Shown: in pieces, positions 1 through 5,486 of the stretch
Layout: every line of letters starts with the position of its first letter
Position numbering within the stretch: the first letter of the stretch is position 1
Assembly: GCF_934632265.1 (NCBI RefSeq)
Contig: NZ_CAKTYH010000127.1
Coordinates: forward strand, 1 to 5,486
Reading direction: 5' to 3'
From: an uncultured Senegalimassilia sp.
GTDB lineage: Bacteria; Actinomycetota; Coriobacteriia; Coriobacteriales; Eggerthellaceae
DNA: 5,486 nt
Made by a program: the position numbers and the translations under genes
Notes under the pieces: model-generated
Databases searched by the model: none
The model's input: only the letters and a program-made list of their open reading frames with translations
What the model was told of the DNA's origin: nothing

Positions 1-416
1 GTTTTGAGGATCTGCAGGCTTGGGCGCAGGACGTCGCCGGTGGAGTGGCAGGCGCCCGAGACCATGCCGTCGGCGCGGCCGGTTTTCACCATGAGCACGC
101 CGAAGAACAGCACGTCGCGCACCTTCTCGGCGGCCTGCTCGAGGGTCATGCCCTTGTGCTTGCGCAGCTCGTAGAGGGTGTTCGCGAACTCGTCGTGCAG
201 GTCGGAGTCCTGCGGGTCGATCAGCGTGGCGCCGTCGAGCTTGCGCCCGGATTCCTTGATGGTGGCCACGTTGCCCAGGATGATCAGGTTCGCGACGCCT
301 TGCGCAAGGATGGTCTCGGCGGCTTCGAGCGTGCGCGGGTCGTCGCCCTCGGGTAACACGATGGTCTGCTTGTCGGCTTTGGCGCGCTCAAGCATGGTAT
401 CCAAAAACGAGCTCAT
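1..416 (-). CDS. pta: Phosphate acetyltransferase (phosphotransacetylase), N-terminal part, cut by window edge
   Basis: Pta is a cytoplasmic enzyme that converts acetyl-CoA and phosphate to acetyl phosphate and CoA. With acetate kinase it yields ATP during acetate formation. Reading leftward from the ATG at 416-414, the protein begins MSSFLDTMLERAKADKQTIV, followed by the family-typical LPEGDDPRTLEAA stretch near residues 21-33. Near residues 114-138 comes KTGRADGMVSGACHSTGDVL and then RPSLQILK, a very characteristic Pta block lining the CoA/phosphate site. About 138 residues are visible; short-form Pta is usually about 330 residues, so the C-terminal part lies off the left edge. The start is supported by GAAAGGG (plus-strand 424-430) seven bases upstream. 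The gene is divergent from the glycosyltransferase. An acetate kinase gene often follows pta, but none is visible here. The main alternative, phosphate butyryltransferase, fits the GMVSGACHSTGD block less well. Confidence 0.95.
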   Translation of the reverse strand, partial: MSSFLDTMLERAKADKQTIVLPEGDDPRTLEAAETILAQGVANLIILGNVATIKESGRKLDGATLIDPQDSDLHDEFANTLYELRKHKGMTLEQAAEKVRDVLFFGVLMVKTGRADGMVSGACHSTGDVLRPSLQILK

Positions 417-423
417 GTTCGTA

Positions 424-430
424 CCCTTTC
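424..430 (-). promoter_or_regulatory. Ribosome binding site of pta
   Basis: On the minus strand this reads GAAAGGG, seven bases before the ATG at 416-414. It fixes the pta start, and the protein begins with the N-terminus expected for the family. Confidence 0.7.
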
Positions 431-490
431 TTCGCGATGTGCCGGGCGCGGTCTTTCGATTTGCGCTTGGTTTCGGCTGCGCCCGATCGG

Positions 491-555
491 TTCACTTGGA
501 TTTTATCCATATTGTCCCATCATAGGGCAGCTGCTTGGCCTGCTACCGGTAAAAT
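491..555. promoter_or_regulatory. Divergent promoter region between pta and the glycosyltransferase (elements only tentative)
   Basis: This is the only AT-rich part of the 209-base gap between two divergent genes, so both promoters should lie here. Rightward, TAAAAT at 550-555 resembles a -10 box but has no good -35 partner. Leftward, TATGAT (complement of 519-524) and TAAAAT (complement of 500-505) are possible -10 boxes, again without convincing -35 boxes. A 5-bp inverted repeat, TGGAT-TTT-ATCCA (497-509), sits in the middle and could be an operator or chance. The location is inferred from gene layout more than from strong matches. Confidence 0.35.
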
Positions 556-611
556 GGCGGGCGGACCATATGAACGGCGGCGTTCCCAACCGCATCCGCG
601 CCGTTGCTTCC

Positions 612-620
612 AGGAAAGGA
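612..620 (+). promoter_or_regulatory. Ribosome binding site deciding the glycosyltransferase start
   Basis: AGGAAAGGA lies five bases before the ATG at 626. The reading frame stays open upstream to 437, but the upstream part encodes arginine- and proline-rich sequence with no family resemblance. The conserved protein begins right after this site, so 626 is the start. Confidence 0.75.
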
Positions 621-625
621 CAGGC

Positions 626-1663
626 ATGAAAAGCATCACGTTCGCCATCCCGTGCTATAACTCCGCTGCATATATGGATAAGTGCATCGAGTCCATCCTT
701 GCGTGCGGCGGGGATGAGGGCTGCGACGACATCGAGATCATCATCGTCGACGATGGGTCGGTCAAAGACGACACTGCGGAAAAGGCCGATCGCTGGGAGC
801 AGCTTCATCCGGGCATCATCAAGGCCGTCCATCAGGAAAACGGCGGCCACGGGCAAGCGGTGAACACCGGTTTGGCGAACGCCTCGGGCCTGTACTTCAA
901 GGTGGTCGATTCCGACGACTGGCTCGACCGCCGCGCCATGGAAGACGTCATGGCGTATGTCCGCAGCCAGGTGGGGCGCAGCGCCCCGACCGATCTGGTC
1001 ATCGCCAACTACGTGTACGAGAAGGTGCATGAGAGCACGCGCACCATCATGCATTATCGCAACGTGTTCCCCGAGGGGCGCGAGTTCGGCTGGTCCGAGG
1101 TGGGGCATTTCAACCCCAGCCAGTACCTGCTCATGCACTCGGTCATCTACCGCACCGAGCTGTTGCGCGGCATGGGCCTTCAGCTGCCCAAACACACCTT
1201 CTACGTGGACAACATCTTCGTGTACGTGCCCCTGCCGCACGTTAAGACCATCTACTACCTTGACGTGGACATGTACCGCTACTTCATCGGCCGCGACGAC
1301 CAAAGCGTCAACGAGTCGGTCATGATGGGCCGCATCGATCAGCAGCTGCGCGTCACGCGCATCATGATCGATGCCGTGCAGCTTCCCGGCGATGTGCCTG
1401 AGAAGCGCCTGGAGCGCTACATGGAGAACTACCTGTCCATGATGATGTGCATCTGCAGCATCTTCTTGCGCATGATCAACACCGTAGACGCCGAGGACGA
1501 GCGCGAGGCCATCTGGCGTTATCTCAAGGAGAACAACTCCGACGTGTATCGCCGCGTGAGGCGCAGCGTGCTGAACATGGGTACGAACCTGCCCACGAAT
1601 CTGGGACGCAAGATCGGCATCACGGGCTACCATGTGGCTCAGAGGATCTTCAAGTTCAACTAG
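626..1663 (+). CDS. Family 2 glycosyltransferase (GT-A fold), soluble
   Basis: The 345-residue protein is probably a cytoplasmic, inverting, nucleotide-sugar-dependent transferase that adds a sugar to a cell-surface glycan or lipid carrier. The acceptor and donor cannot be read from the sequence. It opens with SITFAIPCYNSAAYMDKCIE (3-22), the usual first strand and helix of GT2. VDDGS (41-45) binds the nucleotide, NGGHGQAVNTGL (72-83) follows, and DSDDW (95-99) carries the metal-binding DxD. YVDN (193-196) resembles the acceptor-side acidic motif, and GRDDQSV (222-228) is a block seen in related GT2 proteins. The last 100 or so residues look helical, without a clear membrane segment. Length suits a single-domain GT2 with a helical tail. 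It stands alone: pta diverges upstream and a strong terminator follows 11 bases after the stop. No sugar-synthesis or flippase genes are nearby to indicate the polymer. GT2 membership is secure; exact function is unknown. Confidence 0.9.
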   Translation: MKSITFAIPCYNSAAYMDKCIESILACGGDEGCDDIEIIIVDDGSVKDDTAEKADRWEQLHPGIIKAVHQENGGHGQAVNTGLANASGLYFKVVDSDDWLDRRAMEDVMAYVRSQVGRSAPTDLVIANYVYEKVHESTRTIMHYRNVFPEGREFGWSEVGHFNPSQYLLMHSVIYRTELLRGMGLQLPKHTFYVDNIFVYVPLPHVKTIYYLDVDMYRYFIGRDDQSVNESVMMGRIDQQLRVTRIMIDAVQLPGDVPEKRLERYMENYLSMMMCICSIFLRMINTVDAEDEREAIWRYLKENNSDVYRRVRRSVLNMGTNLPTNLGRKIGITGYHVAQRIFKFN

Positions 1664-1674
1664 GCATCAAGTGG

Positions 1675-1702
1675 AAAAGACCTGCTTCTGCAGGTCTTTT
1701 TT
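1675..1702 (+). terminator. Strong intrinsic terminator after the glycosyltransferase
   Basis: A perfect 11-bp stem, AAAAGACCTGC (1675-1685) paired with GCAGGTCTTTT (1690-1700), encloses the loop TTCT and runs into a T-tract ending at 1702. It starts 11 bases after the stop codon and closes a one-gene transcript. Confidence 0.92.
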
Positions 1703-1723
1703 GCGGCAACAATTGGGCATCCC

Positions 1724-1746
1724 GCCGAGTTGTCGGCTTCTTTTTT
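1724..1746 (+). terminator. Possible second, weaker terminator hairpin
   Basis: GCCGA (1724-1728) pairs with TCGGC (1733-1737) around the loop GTTG, followed by TTCTTTTTT (1738-1746). The stem is only 5 bp, but the T-run is long. It lies 22 bases downstream of the strong terminator and directly before the brnQ promoter candidate, so it may act as a backup that insulates brnQ-coaX. Confidence 0.5.
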
Positions 1747-1773
1747 CGCATGGATTGCGTCATAATGGATAAT
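1745..1773 (+). promoter_or_regulatory. Candidate sigma-70-type promoter for brnQ-coaX
   Basis: GATAAT (1768-1773) matches the -10 consensus at five of six bases. TTCGCA (1745-1750) is a moderate -35 (four of six) at 17-bp spacing. Transcription would begin around 1780, leaving a short leader of about 20 bases before the start codon with no room for a riboswitch or T-box. CATAAT (1761-1766) is an alternative -10 but has a poorer -35. Upstream transcription is blocked by the terminators, so a promoter is needed here. Confidence 0.5.
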
Positions 1774-1790
1774 TCGAGCGATATTCCATA

Positions 1791-1796
1791 AAGGAG
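1791..1796 (+). promoter_or_regulatory. Ribosome binding site supporting the TTG start of brnQ
   Basis: AAGGAG lies five bases before the TTG at 1802. The first downstream ATG in frame is at residue 15, inside the conserved first membrane segment, so TTG is the only start that keeps the family N-terminus. Confidence 0.8.
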
Positions 1797-1801
1797 CATT
1801 C

Positions 1802-3082
1802 TTGAAGAAAAACACTGTGGTCACCGGATTGGCGCTCTTTGCCATGTTCTTCGGTGCTGGAAACCTAATCTTCCCGCCGTATCTGGGTATGGAGAGCGGA
1901 ACCGATTGGGTGATCGGCTTTTTATGCTTCATCTTGATCGACGTGGCGCTTTCCTGCCTGGGCATCTTCGCGCTCAACGCTGCCGGCGGGGCGAACGTTG
2001 CGGTCGAGGGGTCGTTGGGCCGAGTTCCCGGCCTGGTGCTCAACACCGCCGTCATCCTGTGCACGGGCATGATCATCGCAGAGCCGCGAACGGCTGCCAC
2101 CACCTATGAGATGTCCATCGTGCCGTTGTTCGGCGATTCGGTGAACATGTTGGTTTTCTCCGCGCTGTTCTTCGCGGCGGTGCTTGCGCTATCCATCCGT
2201 CAAACGCGTCTGGTGAGCATCATCGGCAAGGTGCTCACCCCGCTTTTGGTCGTTTGCGTGTTCGTTATCATCGCGGTAGGCGTCGTGCATCCGCTTGGCG
2301 AGATCGGGGCGCCGCTTTCCAGCCACGCTGCGCAGGACGGCATCTTGGCCGGCTATCAGGCCATGGACGTGCTTGCGTGCGTCGGCTTCGCCATCGTCAT
2401 GGAAAACGCTGCGCGCACTGCCGGTTATACGCGTCGCGAGGATCAGCTGAAGGTCATTGCGGGCGCATCCGTGGTTGCCGGCGTTCTTTTGGCCGTGATC
2501 TACGGTGGTTTGACCTATCTGGGCGCTTCGAGCGCGCTTGCGTTCGGTGCCGGCATGGACCGTTCGACGCTTATCGTGGAGATCACCAAGCATCTGCTCG
2601 GCAACACCGGCGTGATCATCCTCGGCATCATCGTCGGGCTTGCGTGCCTGACCACCGCCATCGGCCTGACGGGCGCATCGGCTTCCTATTTCGAGCGCAC
2701 CACGCATGGCAAGATCTCGTATCGCACCGGCGTCATCGTCACCGTTTTGGTGTCTTTCGCCATCTGCAACCTGGGGTTGAATGCGATCGTGGCGTTTGCG
2801 GCGCCTATTCTTTCGGTGGTCTGCCCGCCGTTCATGGTGTGCGTGGTCATGGTGCTGTTCAAGAAGCGGATGGGCACCACGTGGCCGATCAAGGGAGCCG
2901 CCCTCGGGGCGTTCGCCATCAGCTTGCTCGCCACCATCGACGACACGTACGGCGTGTTGCCCGCCATCAAGCAGCTTCCATTCACCGATCTGGGCTTTAG
3001 CTGGCTGCCGTTCGCCATCGCCGGCGGCATCATCGGAGCGGTTGCGTTCAGGGCGATCAAGGCGAACAAGGTGGTCGCATAA
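1802..3082 (+). CDS. brnQ: Branched-chain amino acid carrier, BrnQ/LIVCS family
   Basis: This is an inner-membrane secondary carrier; characterised family members import leucine, isoleucine and valine with Na+ or H+. The 426-residue length matches the usual 425-450. The family signature GLALFAMFFGAGNLIFPPYL is at 9-28. Further BrnQ blocks are KVLTPLLV (143-150), GYQAMDVLACVGFAIV (184-199) and ACLTTAIGLTGASASYFE (281-298). Roughly a dozen hydrophobic segments run through the protein, with short basic loops such as RRED (211-214) and FKKR (353-356), and the tail FRAIKANKVVA. Translation starts at TTG with a good ribosome binding site, which may moderate expression. The stop codon shares one base with the coaX start (TAATG), so the two are probably one operon. 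No leader peptide, T-box or Lrp site is evident. Family assignment is firm; the actual substrate is inferred from the family. Confidence 0.95.
   Translation: MKKNTVVTGLALFAMFFGAGNLIFPPYLGMESGTDWVIGFLCFILIDVALSCLGIFALNAAGGANVAVEGSLGRVPGLVLNTAVILCTGMIIAEPRTAATTYEMSIVPLFGDSVNMLVFSALFFAAVLALSIRQTRLVSIIGKVLTPLLVVCVFVIIAVGVVHPLGEIGAPLSSHAAQDGILAGYQAMDVLACVGFAIVMENAARTAGYTRREDQLKVIAGASVVAGVLLAVIYGGLTYLGASSALAFGAGMDRSTLIVEITKHLLGNTGVIILGIIVGLACLTTAIGLTGASASYFERTTHGKISYRTGVIVTVLVSFAICNLGLNAIVAFAAPILSVVCPPFMVCVVMVLFKKRMGTTWPIKGAALGAFAISLLATIDDTYGVLPAIKQLPFTDLGFSWLPFAIAGGIIGAVAFRAIKANKVVA
3068..3074 (+). promoter_or_regulatory. Ribosome binding site of coaX inside the end of brnQ
   Basis: AAGGTGG lies seven bases before the ATG at 3082, within the last codons of brnQ. 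With the TAATG overlap it allows translational coupling between the two genes. No other ATG, GTG or TTG in frame precedes the conserved DVGNS motif, so this start is the only reasonable one. Confidence 0.65.
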
Positions 3083-3882
3083 TGGCGCGTTCGGGTCAAA
3101 ACGTTTCGAGTTGCGTTCTTGCCGTCGATGTGGGGAATTCCGTCACCAGCCTGGGTTTGGCTCGGGAAGGGGAGCTGGCGTCCGCATGGAGCGTGACCAC
3201 CCCTGAGCGGTTGACGGCCGACGAGGCGCTTATGTGCGTGACGTCGTTTCTGCAGGTTCGCGGGTGCGATGCGCGGGTTTGCGATGCCATCGTATCCTCC
3301 GTGGTCCCTGGTCTTACCGATGCCTGGGTAGAGGCGTTGCGCACGCTTTGCGGCGTACGGCCTTTGGTGGTGGGACCGGGCTTGAAGTCCGGTTTGAAGC
3401 TGCATTTGAACAGCCCTGCGGATTTCGGCGCCGATCGCGTCGCCGACTGCGTTGCCGCCAAGCAGCTGTATGGATTCCCGCTTATCGTGGTCGACTTCGG
3501 GACCGCAACCACCCTTGAGGTCATCGACGATGCCGGCGTGGTGCAAGGCGGGCTTATCGCGCCGGGTTTGCGTTTAGCGGCGCGTGCGGTGGCCGATGCC
3601 GCGGCGCAGCTTCCGGTTATCGGGTTGCATGCGCCCCGCAGCGTTATCGGGAAGTCCACGCGCGATGCCATGCAAGCGGGCATCGTCATCGGCGAAGTCG
3701 CCAGAATCGACGGTCTCATCCAGGCGGTATGGGATGAGCTTGGATACGAAACGCGTGTTGTGGCTACCGGCGACGACGCTCAAGCTATGGCCGGGCTTTC
3801 CCGGCACATCGAGGTTGCCGACGAGCAGCTAACGCTCAAAGGATTGGCTTTGCTTTACGATAAGAATAGGAAAGCTCGATAG
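3082..3882 (+). CDS. coaX: Type III pantothenate kinase
   Basis: CoaX phosphorylates pantothenate with ATP, the committed step of coenzyme A synthesis in the cytoplasm. The 266-residue protein has the ASKHA-fold layout expected of the family (about 250-270 residues). VLAVDVGNS (12-20) is the phosphate-1 loop with D16. SSVVP (72-76) and PGLKSGLKL (99-107) follow. SPADFGADRV (111-120) contains the GADR motif with the expected catalytic D118. VVDFGTATTLEV (136-147) is the phosphate-2 loop, GGLIAPG (156-162) lies in the pantothenate/dimer region, VIGKST is at 188-193, and LTLKGLALLYDKN (250-262) forms the C-terminal block. Two places differ from the commonest sequence: DVGNSV in place of DVGNTN, and ATGDDA (228-233) where ATGGLA is typical at the adenosine-binding motif. 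Catalytic residues are kept, so it is probably active. It is translationally coupled to brnQ and followed by a strong terminator. Confidence 0.94.
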   Translation: MARSGQNVSSCVLAVDVGNSVTSLGLAREGELASAWSVTTPERLTADEALMCVTSFLQVRGCDARVCDAIVSSVVPGLTDAWVEALRTLCGVRPLVVGPGLKSGLKLHLNSPADFGADRVADCVAAKQLYGFPLIVVDFGTATTLEVIDDAGVVQGGLIAPGLRLAARAVADAAAQLPVIGLHAPRSVIGKSTRDAMQAGIVIGEVARIDGLIQAVWDELGYETRVVATGDDAQAMAGLSRHIEVADEQLTLKGLALLYDKNRKAR

Positions 3883-3946
3883 GGCATCTTGCTCGCATTG
3901 GCGCTGCGCCTGCCTTACGACCCGCCGACATAGGCCAGCTATTTTC

Positions 3947-3970
3947 AGCCCGGCACACGCCGGGCTTTTT
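3947..3970 (+). terminator. Intrinsic terminator of the brnQ-coaX unit
   Basis: AGCCCGGC (3947-3954) pairs perfectly with GCCGGGCT (3959-3966) around the loop ACAC, and a run of five T ends at 3970. It lies 64 bases after the coaX stop. The 64 bases between stop and hairpin hold no reading frame or motif I can recognise. Confidence 0.92.
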
Positions 3971-4010
3971 GCACTCCAGATTAGTCATGTATAACAATAA
4001 TCGGTATCTT

Positions 4011-4051
4011 ATGGCTTGCCATGGCTATCAAAGTTTCCCAATGGTACCATT
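4011..4051. promoter_or_regulatory. Pair of ATGG/CCAT palindromes, possible operator upstream of the ABC transporter
   Basis: ATGGC-TT-GCCAT (4011-4022) and the perfect 12-base palindrome AATGGTACCATT (4040-4051) share ATGG and CCAT half-sites, with centres 29 bases apart, a little under three helical turns. They sit in the gap after the coaX terminator and 75 bases before the ABC start, in the region where a promoter must lie. AT-rich -10-like strings (TATAAC 3990-3995, AATAAT 3996-4001) lie just upstream, and TTGACT (4051-4056) abuts the second palindrome without a good -10 downstream. A dimeric repressor or activator binding both sites is plausible, but the regulator is not in the window. 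Confidence 0.4.
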
Positions 4052-4067
4052 TGACTGTTTGAATCAA

Positions 4068-4098
4068 GGCGGATGCGCCGCAGCCGGCGCCGTGCTGC
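4068..4098 (+). other. GC-rich inverted repeats in the leader of the ABC transporter
   Basis: Two small inverted repeats follow each other: GGCG-GATG-CGCC (4068-4079) and GCAGC...GCTGC (4080-4084 with 4094-4098), the latter around a CGGCGCCG core. They end 13 bases before the ribosome binding site. They may fold in the mRNA leader, but neither has a T-run and no known riboswitch is recognisable. In high-GC DNA such short stems also arise by chance. Confidence 0.25.
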
Positions 4099-4110
4099 CT
4101 TTGGGTATCG

Positions 4111-4118
4111 AAAGGAAA
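4111..4118 (+). promoter_or_regulatory. Ribosome binding site deciding the GTG start of the ABC transporter
   Basis: AAAGGAAA lies seven bases before the GTG at 4126. The frame is closed upstream by TGA at 4060-4062, and no other plausible start lies between that stop and 4126. The next ATG in frame is at residue 9 and lacks such a site. Confidence 0.65.
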
Positions 4119-4125
4119 CCGGTTC

Positions 4126-5486
4126 GTGTTCAATAAACGGTTGATATTGATGGTGCCGCAGGCTTTGAGGTATATCGCGCGCAATGTGGCGGCGCAATGG
4201 GTGGCGCTTGTGGCGAACATCGTGCTCATGCTCCTCATCGGGCTGTTTTTGCAGCGTCTTTTCGACGGTGCTGCCGTTGATGGGTGGGTCGCGATGCTCC
4301 TGGGCGCAGGCGTCGTTGTCATCGCGGTGCGCATGGCATGCTTGACGTATGCGCAGCGCATGGGGGTGGCGGCCGCGATGACGGCGAAGCGCTCGGTCCG
4401 CCGGCAGGTGTACGACAAGCTCGTGCGTATGGGCCCCGGGTACTCCGAGCATATCGCCACAAGCGAAGCGGTGCAGGTCAGCGTCGAGGGCTGCGAGCAG
4501 CTGGAAAGCTATTTCGGACAGTATCTCCCGCAGCTGCTTTATGCCGTGCTGGCCCCGCTGACGGTTTTCGCGTTCCTGGCCCCGCTTTGCCTGCCCGCCG
4601 CCATCGCCTTGTTGGTATGCGTGCCGCTTATCCCCATTTCCATTATGGCGGTGCAGAAGATCGCCAAGCGCGTTATGGGGCGCTATTGGGGCGCCTACAC
4701 CGATCTTGGCGGCGCGTTTCTTGAGAACCTGCAGGGTTTGACCACCTTGAAGATCTATCAGGCTGACGAGGCTTGCCACCGTCAGATGAACGAACAGGCC
4801 GAGAGCTTCCGTCGTGCGACGATGCGCCTGCTCACCATGCAGCTCAACTCCATCACCGTGATGGACGTGTTCGCCTTCGGCGGCGCTGCGGTGGGCATCA
4901 TCGCGGCGATGGTGCAGTTCGTTAACGGCCAGGTGCCGTTCTATGCGGCGTTTTGCGTGGTGTTCCTGTCGGCGGAGTTCTTCATCCCCATGCGCACGCT
5001 CGGGTCGTTTTTCCATACGGCCATGAACGGCATGGCGGTCGCCGAGAAGATGTTCGCCATCCTGGACGCGCCCGAGCCCGAGCGGGGCACGTGCAGCGTG
5101 GACCCTGCGCATGCGGATATCGTCGTGCGCGATGTCACGTACTCGTATGATGGCCAGCGCACGGTGCTCGATCATGTGGACTTTTGCGCACCTGCTGGAA
5201 GCTTCACCGGCATCGTGGGCGAGAGCGGTTCGGGCAAGTCGACGTTAGCGGGTGTTTTGTGCGGTCGTAATCGGGGCTTCGCCGGCGCTGTGGTGATCGG
5301 CGGTGTGCCGCTCGAGCAGATTTCCCGCGAAAGCTTGTCGCAAACGGTGACAGTCGTCCCGTTCTCCAGCTACCTGTTCTCCGGAACGGTTCGTTCGAAC
5401 TTGCTGATGGCGCGCCCTCAGGCGACCGACGAAGAGCTTTGGGACGTTTTGCGGCGCTGCCGCATCGATGGCTTCGTTCGTGCATC
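4126..5486 (+). CDS. CydD-like ABC transporter half (permease fused to ATPase), cut by window edge
   Basis: This is an inner-membrane exporter half-subunit with a membrane domain fused to a nucleotide-binding domain. The first 453 residues are visible; such proteins usually have about 570-590. Hydrophobic segments lie near 24-43, 54-72, 133-152, 154-176, 244-266 and 270-290, giving the six-helix type IV exporter fold. AFLENLQGLTTLKIYQADEA (197-216) and FFIPMRTLGSFFH (285-297) closely resemble the CydD half of cysteine/glutathione exporters. In the ATPase domain, Y341 is a likely A-loop residue and Walker A is GESGSGKST (365-373). The Q-loop region reads VVPFSSYLFSGTV (410-422), with Phe413 where Gln is usual. 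The LSGGQ signature, Walker B and H-loop lie beyond the edge. A CydC-like partner gene probably follows, and no cydAB oxidase genes are seen, so the substrate is open. CydD-like is therefore a family label, not a proven cydD. Confidence 0.88.
   Translation, partial: MFNKRLILMVPQALRYIARNVAAQWVALVANIVLMLLIGLFLQRLFDGAAVDGWVAMLLGAGVVVIAVRMACLTYAQRMGVAAAMTAKRSVRRQVYDKLVRMGPGYSEHIATSEAVQVSVEGCEQLESYFGQYLPQLLYAVLAPLTVFAFLAPLCLPAAIALLVCVPLIPISIMAVQKIAKRVMGRYWGAYTDLGGAFLENLQGLTTLKIYQADEACHRQMNEQAESFRRATMRLLTMQLNSITVMDVFAFGGAAVGIIAAMVQFVNGQVPFYAAFCVVFLSAEFFIPMRTLGSFFHTAMNGMAVAEKMFAILDAPEPERGTCSVDPAHADIVVRDVTYSYDGQRTVLDHVDFCAPAGSFTGIVGESGSGKSTLAGVLCGRNRGFAGAVVIGGVPLEQISRESLSQTVTVVPFSSYLFSGTVRSNLLMARPQATDEELWDVLRRCRIDGFVRA

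Noticed and set aside
437..625. Upstream extension of the glycosyltransferase frame to the ATG at 437.
   Set aside because: The 63 extra residues are Arg/Pro-rich and unlike any GT2 N-terminus, and they cross the promoter region. The ATG at 626 has a strong ribosome binding site and begins the conserved fold.
503..1633. A 376-codon open frame on the minus strand opposite the glycosyltransferase.
   Set aside because: Its translation is rich in His, Val, Ala and Asp with no motif. This is the typical mirror of a GC-biased coding strand, and the plus-strand gene carries clear GT2 motifs.
1664..1801. T-box or amino-acid-responsive riboswitch before brnQ.
   Set aside because: The gap is only 138 bases, holds two terminator hairpins and a promoter candidate, and shows no T-box sequence. 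The likely leader after the promoter is about 20 bases.
3981..4056. Possible minus-strand promoter (TTGATA with GATACC at 17 bases) and a leftward transcript between coaX and the ABC gene.
   Set aside because: The -10 match is poor, and the only leftward reading frame nearby is a shadow. It would also run into the coaX terminator without any recognisable product.
4051..4079. TTGACT at 4051-4056 as the -35 box of the ABC gene.
   Set aside because: It matches five of six bases, but positions 15-18 bases downstream are GC-rich (GATGCGCC) with no -10-like hexamer.
4009..5175. A 388-codon open frame on the minus strand opposite the ABC transporter.
   Set aside because: Its translation is rich in His, Arg and Ala with no recognisable domain. 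The plus strand encodes a well-conserved ABC exporter across the same bases, so this is a shadow.

Overview
The window is a high-GC bacterial chromosome segment with ordinary metabolic, transport and cell-surface genes. Compact genes with GC-rich third positions, clear purine-rich ribosome binding sites, a TTG and a GTG start, and this particular mix of genes (phosphotransacetylase, BrnQ carrier, type III pantothenate kinase, CydD-like half-transporter) suggest an anaerobic actinobacterium of the Coriobacteriia, possibly Eggerthellaceae. That placement is an inference from gene style. There is no rRNA or other marker here to settle it.

Layout. Positions 1-416 (minus strand) hold the N-terminal 138 residues of phosphate acetyltransferase (pta), which runs off the left edge. 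Positions 417-625 are a divergent promoter region. Positions 626-1663 (plus) encode a soluble family 2 glycosyltransferase standing alone and closed by a strong intrinsic terminator (1675-1702). A weaker second hairpin with a T-run follows (1724-1746), then a candidate promoter. Positions 1802-3082 encode a BrnQ-type branched-chain amino acid carrier, started by TTG. It overlaps by one base with coaX (3082-3882), the type III pantothenate kinase, and the pair ends at a strong terminator (3947-3970). Positions 3971-4125 are a leader with two ATGG/CCAT palindromes and small hairpins. They precede a CydD-like fused permease-ATPase ABC half-transporter starting at GTG 4126, which is cut by the right edge after Walker A and the Q-loop.

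How the genes relate. There are four transcription units: pta (leftward), the glycosyltransferase, brnQ-coaX, and the ABC transporter. Pta makes acetyl phosphate from acetyl-CoA for ATP-yielding acetate formation, and CoaX commits pantothenate to coenzyme A synthesis, so both touch CoA metabolism, but nothing shows that they are co-regulated. BrnQ and CoaX are probably co-transcribed and translationally coupled.

I found no CRISPR array, mobile element, tRNA, rRNA, phage gene or clear new multi-gene system. The points most worth a second look are the paired palindromes before the ABC gene, the Phe in place of the Q-loop Gln in its nucleotide-binding domain, and the brnQ-coaX coupling.
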